A DNA stretch of 64,000 nt from JBKQVT01 sp963727245 (GCA_963727245.1 CAVSFO010000006.1:62001-126000), one strand, 5' to 3'; positions 50,214 through 59,857 are shown, numbered from the stretch's first letter. Notes: a model not told the origin generated them from the sequence alone. Numbers and translations are program-made.

Positions 50214-50684
50214 TTAGCCGTTCAACCACCAGATGGCACAGTTCAGCACGGCGGCGAAACTGACCCAAGCCAAATAGGGCAAGAACAGCAGGCCCGCCAC
50301 CACCGACCGACGCCAGAAGACAATCGTTGTGGCGGCAATGGCGATCCAGAGCAGCAGGATGTCGATGAGGGCGGCACCAGGGCTGTGCAGGCCGAAGAAA
50401 AGCCATGACCATGCTGCGTTGAACGCCAACTGGACCGCGAAGAAAGTCAGGGGAATGAGGGCGCTGCCTGTCCGCCACACCAACCAAGCCGCCACCGCCA
50501 TGCACAGGTAGAGAACCGACCACACCGGACCGAAGATCCAACTCGGCGGCGTCCACGATGGCTTGACCAGACCGGCGTACCAGTTGGGGATGCTTGGCGT
50601 CGTCACCAAGCCACCGATCCCGGCCACGGCGAAGCAGATGGCCAGGAAGACAACCAGCCTGACAATTTGAGAAAAACGGGACAC
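50214..50684 (-). CDS. tspO: TspO/MBR family membrane protein
   Basis: 156 residues with the five transmembrane helices of TspO: LVVFLAICFAVAGIGGLVTT, PPSWIFGPVWSVLYLCMAVA, PLTFFAVQLAFNAAWSWLFF, DILLLWIAIAATTIVFW and FLPYLAWVSFAAVLNCAIWW. The family hallmarks WYAGLVKPSWTPP, FGPVW, FNAAWSWLFF and PYLAWVSFAAVLN are all present. It binds tetrapyrroles or cholesterol-like ligands and modulates stress responses. The GTG start at 50684 lies 13 bases past the FmdE-like gene's stop, so the two are likely co-transcribed. Confidence 0.95.
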   Translation of the reverse strand: MSRFSQIVRLVVFLAICFAVAGIGGLVTTPSIPNWYAGLVKPSWTPPSWIFGPVWSVLYLCMAVAAWLVWRTGSALIPLTFFAVQLAFNAAWSWLFFGLHSPGAALIDILLLWIAIAATTIVFWRRSVVAGLLFLPYLAWVSFAAVLNCAIWWLNG

Positions 50685-50697
50685 CTCTGCCCTCCGC

Positions 50698-51705
50698 TCA
50701 GGGCGACGGTCTTTTCTTTGCCGCCGCTTCCACCATGGTTACGCTGGCAGTCTCCCGATCCGGCATGGCGGCAATTTTCCGAGCGATCGCCTCCACCTGC
50801 TCGTCGTCGATCCCGTGCCCAGCCTCCGCCTTGGCTGGCGGCTTGAATGAGGCGAGAAGTTCCATCAACGCAGGTGTCGGACGAAGCACTGCCGCCTTGC
50901 TGGTGTGAGTGTTCGTGATCCGCACGGCGAGCCGATCCGCCTGAACCCATTGCAGGTTCCGCTTCCCCAACGTGGCCCCGGTCGCCACCTGGATGCCGTC
51001 GAGAAAACAGGATTGCGGCGGCTTGGCCAACGGGCCTTCGCAAGTCACTTCGACATCGAAGTACCCCTTGGCTTCGACGGCACGGAGCCCAATCATCCCC
51101 ATCCGCGCCCCAGCGACTACGGAAGGACCGAGGTGGCCGTGAACCTGCACGACGCTCTCAAGCCAAGCCGGATCGGACGCCTGACGCCGATAATGGGGCC
51201 GGGGTAGTGGGCTAATCATTTCCTTGTGCAAAGCCTCGCATCGCTGGATGATGCAATTGCGAATCGCGTCAGCGGTCTTCGCGTCTGGCACCTTGATCTC
51301 CGCGTAAATCTTCAAAGCCAGAAATGGGAACTGACAGGCCGGGACGCCTTCCAGCACATTCCAATACTTCCCTCCTTTCTCGTTGTTTTCGCGGATGGGG
51401 CAGTAGGTAATGGAAATATGATCGGGCTGTTGTGTCAGCCCCGGGTCTTTTGAGTAGTAGTAAATCCAGTTTCCGCGAGGAGCCATGTTGGTGTTTAGGT
51501 ACTTATCGTTATACCCGGATAACCAAGCATGGTCTTTTTTCAGTTGTTTGAGATCAAGATGGATCGCGTTGATGAGGCGGTCGAGTTCCGCCGTCTGGAA
51601 TCTCTGGTCCTCCTGTTGTTTGTCCGCTCCAACGGCTAGCTGAGGAACCGGAAGGCAGGACACGGAGAGTAGCCCAGCCCAAAATAACATACCCTTCGGC
51701 TTCAT
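50698..51705 (-). CDS. secreted protein with an FmdE-like C-terminal domain
   Basis: 335 residues with a signal peptide (FWAGLLSVSCLPVPQLAVGA). Residues ~30-165 are an unrecognised domain with many aromatic residues (WIYYYSKDPGLTQQPDHISI). Residues ~185-300 are an FmdE-type domain: VVQVHGHLGPSVVAGARMGM, LRAVEAKGYFDVEVTCEGPL and SCFLDGIQVATGATLGKRNL, with the usual Cys in CFLDGIQ. FmdE is linked to formylmethanofuran dehydrogenase and molybdenum/tungsten C1 chemistry, but an exported copy fused to another domain must do something different. Confidence 0.85.
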   Translation of the reverse strand: MKPKGMLFWAGLLSVSCLPVPQLAVGADKQQEDQRFQTAELDRLINAIHLDLKQLKKDHAWLSGYNDKYLNTNMAPRGNWIYYYSKDPGLTQQPDHISITYCPIRENNEKGGKYWNVLEGVPACQFPFLALKIYAEIKVPDAKTADAIRNCIIQRCEALHKEMISPLPRPHYRRQASDPAWLESVVQVHGHLGPSVVAGARMGMIGLRAVEAKGYFDVEVTCEGPLAKPPQSCFLDGIQVATGATLGKRNLQWVQADRLAVRITNTHTSKAAVLRPTPALMELLASFKPPAKAEAGHGIDDEQVEAIARKIAAMPDRETASVTMVEAAAKKRPSP

Positions 51706-51778
51706 CTTCTTTCCCTTTTGTTACGTCGAGCCATTGAGGCCTGGTGCGAGGCCTGCAACAGCCGTCCGCGTTCCAAGA

Positions 51779-52192
51779 TTACCTGATGTAATACCCGCTC
51801 ACCCGCCACTTCCCATCCTTGTCGAGCATCGGAGTCACCGTTTCGACGGCCGACTTCTTGTTCTCCAGCGAGGTCTTGAACTGGATCACGACATACTGGC
51901 CATCGGGAGCCCCTGGCAGGCTCGTTCGGTATTCTTTGGACTTGATTTCCCTCGACTTGAGCTTGCCCAGCGGCTTGCGAGCGGCGTTCAAGGACTTCAC
52001 GAAATCGTCCTTGGTGATGGCCTTCTTCAGGTACTCGGCTGCTGCATCCCAGCTTTCGGCGTACTTGCCGTCATCGACAAGGGCGAGCCAGGGCTCGGCG
52101 GCGGCAACGGCCTGCTTCTCGGCTTCGTCGTGTTTTTCGGTGGCGAGGGCAGGAAGGGGGAGAAGAAGGACGGCGATAAGAATCGGTTTCAT
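51779..52192 (-). CDS. DUF4019 domain protein, exported
   Basis: 137 residues from ATG 52192. A short signal peptide (ILIAVLLLPLPALATEK) is followed by the DUF4019 core: AAEPWLALVDDGKYAESWDA, then FVKSLNAARKPLGKLKSREI and GQYVVIQFKTSLENKKSAVE, ending with DKDGKWRVSGYYI. DUF4019 has an NTF2-like fold and no known activity. The location is periplasmic. Confidence 0.9.
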   Translation of the reverse strand: MKPILIAVLLLPLPALATEKHDEAEKQAVAAAEPWLALVDDGKYAESWDAAAEYLKKAITKDDFVKSLNAARKPLGKLKSREIKSKEYRTSLPGAPDGQYVVIQFKTSLENKKSAVETVTPMLDKDGKWRVSGYYIR

Positions 52193-52272
52193 GGTCTGGA
52201 CTCCGAGGCCGGTAATGCCCATCAGTCTACGCTCCCTGGCGGCGGAGTCAACTGGGGTCGGAACTGCTCGTT

Positions 52273-52971
52273 TTAGGCAAGATCGAACAGCATGACTTCC
52301 GATGGGTCAATGGCACGAATCCTGACGCCAGACTCGTCGCTCAAGGCAGCACCGTCACTGACCAAGAGCTTCTGGCCGTTGACTTCGACGGCCCCTCGAA
52401 GCACTTGTACCCAGGCATGACGATCTGCCTGCAATTCGTGCGATGCCTGTTGGCCGCTTTCGAGGGAGCAGAGGAAGATGCGGGCGTCCTGGTGGATCGT
52501 GAGCGAGTCGTTGCCGTCGGGTGAAGCGACCAGACGGAATCTGCCCCGCTTCTCATCCTGGGAATACTCCCGCTGCTCATAGCTGGGCTTCAGGCCCTTT
52601 TTCGAGGGCAGCAACCAAATCTGGTAGAAATGGACGAGTTCGGTTGGGGACGGATTGAACTCGCTGTGCTGCACGCCTGTACCGGCCGACATTCGTTGAA
52701 ACTCGCCAGCACGAATGATCGAGCCCGTGCCCATGCTGTCCCGATGTTCCAAGGCCCCTTCCAGGACGTAGGTGATAATTTCCATGTCCTGGTGGTCGTG
52801 CATCCCGAATCCTTCGCCCGGCTGCACACGGTCTTCATTGATGACGCGAAGAGAACGGAAACCCATGTGAGCCGGGTCGTAGTAGGTGTCGAAGGAAAAG
52901 GTGTGCCAGGTATCGAGCCAGTCGTAGCGGGCATGACCTCGGTCGGCGGCCTTGCGAATATGAATGCTCAT
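52273..52971 (-). CDS. pirin family protein
   Basis: 232 residues from ATG 52971. The bicupin N-terminal domain has the metal ligands H-x-H and H-x-E in GMHDHQDMEIITYVLEGALE and GTGVQHSEFNP. Further family lines are LDTWHTFSFDTYYDPAHMGF and FRSLRVINEDRVQPGEGFGM. Pirins are Fe(II)-binding redox sensors or quercetinases; here it is probably a cytoplasmic quercetin-dioxygenase-like or regulatory protein. Two minus-strand neighbours flank it: DUF4019 downstream and STAS upstream. Confidence 0.95.
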   Translation of the reverse strand: MSIHIRKAADRGHARYDWLDTWHTFSFDTYYDPAHMGFRSLRVINEDRVQPGEGFGMHDHQDMEIITYVLEGALEHRDSMGTGSIIRAGEFQRMSAGTGVQHSEFNPSPTELVHFYQIWLLPSKKGLKPSYEQREYSQDEKRGRFRLVASPDGNDSLTIHQDARIFLCSLESGQQASHELQADRHAWVQVLRGAVEVNGQKLLVSDGAALSDESGVRIRAIDPSEVMLFDLA

Positions 52972-53026
52972 CGTCTCGCTTTCTGCTCCCCCAACGGTTC
53001 TCTGGGGTCGGGCATTGGGCGGCGTT

Positions 53027-53386
53027 TCAGCTTTCCCGCAGCCACTTCCAGGCGGCGTCAACTTCGGACGCATCAAAATACTTCACGGCCGCCTTGGTGA
53101 AGGGCTTGCAAAAGCTGGCCATCCACTGCTCCCACTTGCGGTCGCCCACCATCGCAATCCGCTCGAAGTCGGAGAAATGCTGCAGGCCGAACTTGAAGTC
53201 GTCCCAGGCGGCGTGCAAGTCCCAGCCGTGAAAATCCTCGAACTGGGCCAGCAGCCGCACCTTCCCCTCGGCGGCCACAATGGCTTCCATCTTGGGCACG
53301 AAGGATTGGTAGTCCTCGTCGTGCAGCTTGCCGCTGAGCTTGAAGCCGACCACCTTCGCAGAACCTGTCTCGATTGTCTCGATCAT
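53027..53386 (-). CDS. STAS/SpoIIAA-like domain protein
   Basis: 119 residues, the size of a single STAS_like (SpoIIAA-like) domain: VVGFKLSGKLHDEDYQSFVP, KVRLLAQFEDFHGWDLHAAW and ERIAMVGDRKWEQWMASFCK. In this family the domain binds nonpolar ligands and is not known to be phosphorylated like SpoIIAA. It is upstream of the pirin gene on the same strand. Confidence 0.9.
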   Translation of the reverse strand: MIETIETGSAKVVGFKLSGKLHDEDYQSFVPKMEAIVAAEGKVRLLAQFEDFHGWDLHAAWDDFKFGLQHFSDFERIAMVGDRKWEQWMASFCKPFTKAAVKYFDASEVDAAWKWLRES

Positions 53387-53537
53387 GGCTTTGCCTCCTC
53401 AGAAAAACCCCTTCCAGTATAATAATAGGGGAGTGGGCATCTGCGGATAACCCCTGCGGCGTATCGGCATCGGCCTGTCTTCAGCCTGCCACTGGACGCT
53501 GGCTGGGCCGGGCAGGGACAAGCATGGGAGGCAGACA

Positions 53538-54077
53538 ATGGACACCTGGAAACAATTGCGAGCGATCCTCTTGCTCCCTGGCACGGTGATCGTCGTCATT
53601 CCAGCGACGATCCTCTGCGTCACCGGAATACGACCGTGGAACGTCGCCCTGCTGGCCGTCGGCTCCATCTTCGTTCTCGTCGGGCTGACGCTGATGGCCT
53701 TGACCAGTCGCCTCTTCACCAAGGTGGGGCAGGGCACTCTGGCCCCCTGGAATCCGCCCCGGAGGTTCGTTGTCCGTGGCGTCTACCGTCACGTCCGAAA
53801 TCCGATGATCGTCGGCGTCTTCTGCATCCTCTTGGGCGAGGCGGTTTTCTTCGGTTCCGTCTGGCTTCTGGGTTGGTTCGCCGTCGCCGTTCTCGTCAAC
53901 CTGATCTACATTCCGTTTTCGGAGGAGCCGGGATTGGTGCAGCGATTTGGCGAGGATTACCTGCTCTACAAGAAGAACGTGCCCCGCTGGATTCCCCGGT
54001 GGAAGCCGTGGGAGGGATTGCCCGAAAGCGACGACGCCCGGAGAATTAAAGCGGGGGAAGGAGGTTGCCGTGAATGA
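53538..54077 (+). CDS. isoprenylcysteine carboxyl-methyltransferase-like membrane protein
   Basis: 179 residues with four to five membrane segments (AILLLPGTVIVVIPATILCV, NVALLAVGSIFVLVGLTLMA, VGVFCILLGEAVFFGSVWLL, GWFAVAVLVNLIYIPF). The cytoplasmic part contains the family motif VRGVYRHVRNPM followed, after the next membrane pair, by EEPGLVQRFGEDYLLYKKNV PRWIPR. This is the SAM- and substrate-site arrangement of ICMT/PEMT-like methyltransferases. The substrate in planctomycetes is unknown. The start is behind GGGAGG; the next gene overlaps its end by 8 bases. Confidence 0.88.
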   Translation: MDTWKQLRAILLLPGTVIVVIPATILCVTGIRPWNVALLAVGSIFVLVGLTLMALTSRLFTKVGQGTLAPWNPPRRFVVRGVYRHVRNPMIVGVFCILLGEAVFFGSVWLLGWFAVAVLVNLIYIPFSEEPGLVQRFGEDYLLYKKNVPRWIPRWKPWEGLPESDDARRIKAGEGGCRE

Positions 54078-54363
54078 CGTTTTCGAGAAGAGAGTTCGGG
54101 CCGCCGCGGTTGCCGGATGGTGGACGTTGCTGATCGCCGTAGGATTTATCACCCTGCAATGGGTCATCTACCTTGCCGTCATGTCCGCTCGGCCGGCGTG
54201 GGTTTTGTCCATGTGGGGGCCGGGGTTTGATTGGGCCTTCGTCCAGACCGTGTGGTTCTGGGGCATTGCGGTCCTCAAATTCAGCGTGTGGCTGCTGGCG
54301 TTGGTCGTCATCTGGCTGACGCTATGGGCCAGTCAGTTGCGGAAGAGAATGGGCGGGGCGTAG
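54070..54363 (+). CDS. small two-helix membrane protein, 97 aa
   Basis: GTG 54070, behind a perfect AAGGAGG, overlaps the end of the ICMT-like gene. Helices: WTLLIAVGFITLQWVIYLAV and TVWFWGIAVLKFSVWLLALV plus VIWLTLWA. The C-terminus is basic (QLRKRMGG). It may partner the methyltransferase, but there is no direct evidence. Confidence 0.75.
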   Translation: MNDVFEKRVRAAAVAGWWTLLIAVGFITLQWVIYLAVMSARPAWVLSMWGPGFDWAFVQTVWFWGIAVLKFSVWLLALVVIWLTLWASQLRKRMGGA

Positions 54364-54980
54364 CACAGTGAAAGGCAGCCCTGCGGGACAGCGGCGTGAC
54401 GCTGAGGAACAACGGTGGCTCGCCAAGAATAGCCAGTACGACACTCCGAATTTCAAGACAGAAGGGCGCCGTCGACGAGATCCTGGCCGATCTTAGCGAG
54501 ATGGAGTCAGAAATCAACGACCTCGGATAGACGCGGGGGAGGGGCGCTATGGTAAGATGGATAGCCACAAGCCCTGGCAGGAGATCAGGCAAGCAACCCC
54601 TCCCGGCGACAGCGCTTGCCGGTCGAGCTACTCCATCGCCTGGCAATATGACGGAAACCACCGTGCGACCGGAGTGACTGTCTTCGCAGACTACGGAACG
54701 CCGCCGTTCCCAGGGATGATCCTCTTTGAGATGCCACTCGCCGGACGAAATAAGCTGGAGGACTAAAGCTTCCATCGGGGGATAGGGCAAGCGGTGATGG
54801 CAACCGTTCACACCCTGGGGAGCAAGGAGGGGGTCGGCTGATGGGCGAGTTGGGCTTCGACGGCGGCGGCCACGAAGGCAAGTACGTTGCGTTGCTGCTG
54901 GTGGCGGGTGTAACCGTTCATGCCCCAGGGCGTGAACCGTTGCCTCCTCGCCGCTCTGCGGGCCTTCGCGTGTCGGCTTG
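54364..54980. other. intergenic, possible remnants
   Basis: No intact gene. Around 54462-54530 a plus-strand stretch reads KGAVDEILADLSEMESEIND before a stop, which could be the tail of a broken restriction/methylation or coiled-coil gene. A 69-codon frame at 54557 has no ribosome site. Both are uncertain. Confidence 0.4.
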
Positions 54981-56069
54981 CTACCAAGTAATCTCCAGGC
55001 CGCCGCTAAACCCCTGATAGAAGACGGTGCTCGCCGCATCGACATAGGAGGTTTTTACTCCCGGATAATTGATGTTGCCGGTGGCGGGGACTTGTTTGCC
55101 GGCCACGGCCACGCCGTCCAGCCAGAGCATCCGGTAGCCGCCTCGCAGGGCCACGTGGCAGGTAATGGGATAGGTGGCCGTGATGCCGATCTCGCCCACC
55201 AGCGCGACATGGTTGTCGGCCGCGTTGGCCCACGCGGAGTTGCCCGCGATGAAGTCGGTGAGAAAGCGCGTTTGCACCTGGTTGTCGTAAACTCCGGCGC
55301 TGCCCGAAGCGTGGATTTGCAGCCCCCGGCTGCCTTCCCAGAGTGCCGCGTCGGCTCCGATTTGGCCGCCATAGAGGGTATTTTTGGCAGTCCAACTCTG
55401 CGTTTCTACCCCTGGCAGACCGGTGAAGGTGTAAAGACCGCTCAATCGGTCGTCAAAAGCAACACAGCGGAAACCGCCCAGGAGATCCACGCAGCCAAAA
55501 TGCCTGCGGAGATTTAACTCGCCAAACTGTAACTCGGATTGCTCGCGGCAGGTTCCTGTGCCGCCCGCAGAGCCTCCGTCGAAGAAGCTCACCGGATTAG
55601 TTTGCACGAAGTTCACGCCTGTCGGAAACGCGAAGCTGGCGTCGGCGCGGGAATCGTCCAGCCAGAAGTAGCGAAGCTCGACACTCCAGTCGCAGCCGAC
55701 GTTGCGGATCAGGCCGGCGTCAATCCCCGGCCTGTAGTCGAAGCTGAAATTCGACGCGTCCAAGAGCGTTGCACCCTGGGGATCGTTGAAGATTGGGACG
55801 CTGCTCGGCCGCTCGCGCTGCAAATAAACGGCATCGACATGTGCTATGAAGGCTGGCAGTTCGCAACAGGCCTCACAGAACTCGCGGCCACACTGTTCGC
55901 AGCCGCAGGGAGACGCTGTGGCGGACAAAGCGGCTTCATTGGCCGGGCCGGTGATGGCGACCTGTTGGCCTGCAAACTCGACCTCCCTTTCGTCACCTGC
56001 CTCGGCCCAAGCCGGCAGGGCGTAGATGGCGGCGGCGAAAGCGGCAACCGCGGCAAAGAAGATTTTCAC
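54981..56069 (-). CDS. BBP7-like outer-membrane beta-barrel protein
   Basis: 362 residues; signal peptide IFFAAVAAFAAAIYALPAWA. A Cys-rich stretch (CGCEQCGREFCEACCELP) follows, then long amphipathic beta strands, e.g. FIAHVDAVYLQRERPSSVPI, FDYRPGIDAGLIRNVGCDWS, LRRHFGCVDLLGGFRCVAFD and VALRGGYRMLWLDGVAVAG, ending FYQGFSGGLEITW with the terminal aromatic residue of outer-membrane barrels. It matches the BBP7 family of planctomycete outer-membrane proteins. The GTG start at 56069 is after a weak site. Confidence 0.85.
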   Translation of the reverse strand: MKIFFAAVAAFAAAIYALPAWAEAGDEREVEFAGQQVAITGPANEAALSATASPCGCEQCGREFCEACCELPAFIAHVDAVYLQRERPSSVPIFNDPQGATLLDASNFSFDYRPGIDAGLIRNVGCDWSVELRYFWLDDSRADASFAFPTGVNFVQTNPVSFFDGGSAGGTGTCREQSELQFGELNLRRHFGCVDLLGGFRCVAFDDRLSGLYTFTGLPGVETQSWTAKNTLYGGQIGADAALWEGSRGLQIHASGSAGVYDNQVQTRFLTDFIAGNSAWANAADNHVALVGEIGITATYPITCHVALRGGYRMLWLDGVAVAGKQVPATGNINYPGVKTSYVDAASTVFYQGFSGGLEITW

Positions 56070-56587
56070 GGCACTCTCCGCTTTTTGGTTTGGAACGGCA
56101 CTAACGCATTTTTTTCATCGGTTCGTCATTCTTGCACCGCACAGAGCTTCCGTTTCGGCTGGTGCATTCGCCATAGGTGTCAGGTTTCGAATAAGCGCCG
56201 CAGGCGGTGCAACACGCACAACCGGCCCCTGGCCAGCCTATGCAACCGGTATAGACAGATAGGCGCCCCGGGTGTCGGGGTCGGAATGACGGCTCCACAC
56301 GTCCCTGTCAACCAAGACCTTCCGTCCTTCCCCGGGGACGGGGTACAAGCCGGACTGCCGGATACAACTTTAAGGGGGGGTGGTGGGGGGGCAAAACCGT
56401 CCGGATTATTGACATATCTGGGGCAGGTTAGGTAAAATAGGTAGCTATAGCATGAAAATCCAAAGATTTCCCTTATGCGGCACCCGGGGATTTTGCCTAT
56501 CTTGCAGAAATTCTGCGGGCGCGCCGCATCAGCTTGTCCCTTTTGGCCCCATCACGTTGTTTGGCGGACAGACGGCGGAGGATCACC
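56070..56587. other. divergent intergenic region
   Basis: It separates the BBP7-like gene and the adhesin, which are transcribed divergently. The adhesin promoter is at 56409; the remaining sequence holds G/C tracts and a hairpin GCAGAAATTCTGC near 56505 in the presumed leader. Confidence 0.55.
56409..56438 (+). promoter_or_regulatory. sigma70-type promoter of the adhesin gene
   Basis: TTGACA at 56409-56414, an 18-base spacer and TAAAAT at 56433-56438 give a near-consensus promoter. Transcription would begin around 56445, with a ~140-base leader before the ATG at 56588. Confidence 0.65.
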
Positions 56588-59500
56588 ATGTTCGGCTTGT
56601 TCGGTCGATGGATTCGTAGCGGCAACAATGGTTTCCGTGGCGGCCGTGCTGGCCGGCGGTCGAGGGCGTCGAGGCGCCGCAACGATGGCTACTTTCGCCG
56701 GCTGCGACTGGAGCCGCTTGAATCGCGGACGTTGCTGACGGTCCTGACGGTGGTCAACACCGACAACAGCGGCAGCGGCAGCCTGCGCGAGGCGATCGGC
56801 CTGGCCAATACGTTCACCGACACCACCATCACGTTCGCGCCGGGCCTGCACGGCGCGATCGACCTGAGCACCAGCGAAGGCGGGCTGGGAACGTTGACGC
56901 TCGCATCCAACGTGACCATCCAGGGGCCCAGCGACAATTCCGTCACGATCGAGGGGGGCGCCAGTCCGAACGTCAGCACCAACGCGCAAGTGTTCGTCGT
57001 GAATCCCGGTGTCACGGCCGTCCTGAATAACTTGACCATCAGCAACGGGTACACGACGGGCTGGGGCGCCGGCATCTGCAACGTCGGTTCGCTCACGCTC
57101 ACCAACGTCACGCTCTCCGGCAACTCCGCCGGGTATGACGGCGGCGGCATCGCAAACGGCGTATACGGGTGGGCGGAAGGCTCGCTCACGCTCACCAACG
57201 TCACGCTCTCCGGCAACTCCGCCGGCTACGGCGGCGGCGGCGTCGCCAACTACTCCAACTACTACGGGACCAACGACTACAGCTCGGCCACGCTGACCAA
57301 CGTGACGATTTCCGGCAACTCCGCCGCCCAAGTCGGTGGCGGCATCTCCAACTTCAATAGCCCGGCCACGCTCACCAACGTCACACTCTCCGGCAACTCC
57401 GCTCGCTTCGCCGGCGGCGGCATCTTCAATGACTACAGCGGATCGGTCACGCTGACCAACGCGATCCTGTGGGGCGACTCGGGCGAGATCTCCAATTCCC
57501 GCGGGTCGGTCTCCACCGCGTCTTATAGCGACATTCAGGGCGGTTGGGCTGGCACAGGCAACATCGCCGTCGATCCGCGGCTCGCCTCGCTGGGCGACTA
57601 CGGCGGCCCGACCCAGACCATGGCCTTGCTGCCGGGCAGCCCGGCCATCGACGCCGGCAGCAATGCACTCATCCCCTCCGGCGTAACGACAGACCAGCGC
57701 GGCTTGCCTCGCACCGTCAACGGCACGGTGGACATCGGCGCCGTCGAGAGCCAGGGCTACACCCTTACCCCGGTTGCCGGCTGCACCCCGCAGACCGCGG
57801 TGGCCGGCGCGGCGCTGGCCAATCCGCTGGCGGTTACCGTGACGCCCAACAACGCGAACGACCCGGTCAACGGCGGGGTGGTCGAGTTCACCGCGCCGGC
57901 CTCCGGCGCTTCGGCCGCGCTGTCGGCGGCGTCGGCCACGATCGCCGGCGGCTCCGCCTCGGTGACCGCCGCCACCAACGGCCTGCGCGGCGCCTACACC
58001 GTCACCGCCGCGGCCACGGGCGCCGTCGCCCCGGCGGTCTTCCAGCTAGGCAACACCGAGGCGCCCAGCCTGGTGGTCACGACCCTAGCCGACGAGAACG
58101 ACCCCTACGACGGCCAGACTAGCCTGCCTGAAGCCCTCGCCTACAACGCCAGCCTGGGCGGCGGCCAGACCGTCACGTTCGCGCCGGGCCTGCACGGCGT
58201 GATCGACCTGAGCACCAGCGAAGGCGGGCTGGGAACGTTGACGCTCGCATCCAACGTGACCATCCAGGGGCCCAGCGACAATTCCATCACGATCGAGGGG
58301 GGCGCCAGTCCGAACGTCAGCACCAACGCGCAAGTCTTTGCCGTGAATCCCGGTGTCGCGGCCGTCCTGAACAACCTGGCAATCAGCAACGGGTACGGCG
58401 TCAACGGCGGCGGCATCTACAGCGCCGGCACGCTGACGGTGAGCAACTCCACGCTCCTCGGCAACTCCGCCGGCTGGGCAGGCGGCGGCATCTTCAACGA
58501 CTACGGCACGGCGACGGTGAGCAACTCCACGCTCCTCGGCAACTCCGCCGCCACGGCTTACGGCGGCGGCATCATGAGCAACGGCGGCACGTTGACGGTG
58601 AGCAACTCCACGCTCTCCGGCAACTCCGCCGCGTATGACGGCGGCGGCATCTTCAACAACTACGGCACGGCGACGGTGAGCAACTCCACGCTCTCCGGCA
58701 ACTCCGCCGCGATGTGCGGCGGCGGCATCTACAACTGCTCCGGCACGTTGACGGTGAGCAACTCCACGCTCTCCGGCAACTCCGCCACGCATGGCGGCGG
58801 CGGTATCTTCAACGACCGCGGCACGGCGATGGTGAGCAACTCCACGCTCTCCGGCAACTCCGCCGCGGATGGCGGCGGCATCTACAACTACTCCGGCGCG
58901 TTGACGGTGCTCGGCAGCATCGTGGCCGGCAACACCGGCAGTGATCCGGACATCTACGGCAGCGTTACTAGCGACAGCGCCTATGACCTTATCGGCGACG
59001 GCGCCGGCATGTCCGGCATCAGCAACGGCGATCCCAACCATAATCAGGTCGGCTCCGGCAGCAACCCTATCAATCCCCTCCTGGCTCCGCTCGGCAATCA
59101 TGGCGGCCCGACCGAGACCATGCCCCTCCTGCCCGGCAGCCCGGCCATCGACGCCGGCAGCAACGCCCTGGCCGTCGACGCCAACGGCAAGCCACTGACA
59201 ACGGACCAGCGCGGCTTGCCTCGCACCGTCAACGGCACGGTGGACATCGGCGCCGTCGAGAGCCAGGGCTACACCCTTACCCCGGTTGCCGGCTGCACCC
59301 CGCAGACCGCGGTGGCCGGCGCGGCGCTGGCCAACCCGCTGGCGGTTACCGTGACGCCCAACAACGCGAACGACCCGGTCAACGGCGGGGTGGTCGTGTT
59401 CACCGCGCCGGCCTCCGGCGCTTCGGCCGCGCTGTCGGCGGCGTCGGCCACGATCGCCGGCGGCTCCGCCTCGGTGACCGCCGCCACCAACGGCCTGCGC

Positions 59501-59857
59501 GGCGCCTACACCGTCACCGCCGCGGCTACGGGCGCCGTCGCCCCGGCGGTCTTCCAGCTAGGCAACACCGAGGCGCCCAGCCTGGTGGTCACGACCCTAG
59601 CCGACGAGAACGACCCCTACGACGGCCAGACTAGCCTGCCTGAAGCCCTCGCCTACAACGCCAGCCTGGGCGGCGGCCAGACCGTCACGTTCGCGCCGGG
59701 CCTGCACGGCGTGATCGACCTGAGCACCAGCGAAGGCGGGCTGGGAACGTTGACGCTCGCATCCAACGTGACCATCCAGGGGCCCAGCGACAATTCCATC
59801 ACGATCGAGGGGGTGCCAGTCCGAACGTCAGCACCAACGCGCAAGTCTTTGCCGTGA
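56588..59857 (+). CDS. giant autotransporter/adhesin-like repeat protein, first frame
   Basis: ATG 56588 behind GGAGG. The N-terminus is Arg-rich and ends in RLRLEPLESRTLLTVLTV, the LEPR_XLL planctomycete export signal. Then come beta-helix units of the LTVSNSTLSGNSA plus GGGIFN type, choice-of-anchor-Q segments (LLPGSPAIDAGSNALIPSG, then TDQRGLPRTVNGTVDIGAVE), and an Ig-like module (GYTLTPVAGCTPQTAVAGAA). The frame ends at 59857 because the G tract GAGGGGGGCGCC present in the first two copies of a repeated segment becomes GAGGGGGTGCC at 59807-59817. Without that change it would continue into 59815-61368. It is likely a very large cell-surface protein. Confidence 0.8.
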   Translation: MFGLFGRWIRSGNNGFRGGRAGRRSRASRRRNDGYFRRLRLEPLESRTLLTVLTVVNTDNSGSGSLREAIGLANTFTDTTITFAPGLHGAIDLSTSEGGLGTLTLASNVTIQGPSDNSVTIEGGASPNVSTNAQVFVVNPGVTAVLNNLTISNGYTTGWGAGICNVGSLTLTNVTLSGNSAGYDGGGIANGVYGWAEGSLTLTNVTLSGNSAGYGGGGVANYSNYYGTNDYSSATLTNVTISGNSAAQVGGGISNFNSPATLTNVTLSGNSARFAGGGIFNDYSGSVTLTNAILWGDSGEISNSRGSVSTASYSDIQGGWAGTGNIAVDPRLASLGDYGGPTQTMALLPGSPAIDAGSNALIPSGVTTDQRGLPRTVNGTVDIGAVESQGYTLTPVAGCTPQTAVAGAALANPLAVTVTPNNANDPVNGGVVEFTAPASGASAALSAASATIAGGSASVTAATNGLRGAYTVTAAATGAVAPAVFQLGNTEAPSLVVTTLADENDPYDGQTSLPEALAYNASLGGGQTVTFAPGLHGVIDLSTSEGGLGTLTLASNVTIQGPSDNSITIEGGASPNVSTNAQVFAVNPGVAAVLNNLAISNGYGVNGGGIYSAGTLTVSNSTLLGNSAGWAGGGIFNDYGTATVSNSTLLGNSAATAYGGGIMSNGGTLTVSNSTLSGNSAAYDGGGIFNNYGTATVSNSTLSGNSAAMCGGGIYNCSGTLTVSNSTLSGNSATHGGGGIFNDRGTAMVSNSTLSGNSAADGGGIYNYSGALTVLGSIVAGNTGSDPDIYGSVTSDSAYDLIGDGAGMSGISNGDPNHNQVGSGSNPINPLLAPLGNHGGPTETMPLLPGSPAIDAGSNALAVDANGKPLTTDQRGLPRTVNGTVDIGAVESQGYTLTPVAGCTPQTAVAGAALANPLAVTVTPNNANDPVNGGVVVFTAPASGASAALSAASATIAGGSASVTAATNGLRGAYTVTAAATGAVAPAVFQLGNTEAPSLVVTTLADENDPYDGQTSLPEALAYNASLGGGQTVTFAPGLHGVIDLSTSEGGLGTLTLASNVTIQGPSDNSITIEGVPVRTSAPTRKSLP

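Noticed and set aside
58085..59101. 338-codon minus-strand frame made of repeats
   Set aside because: Mirror image of the adhesin repeats; the repeat structure keeps all frames open without coding meaning.
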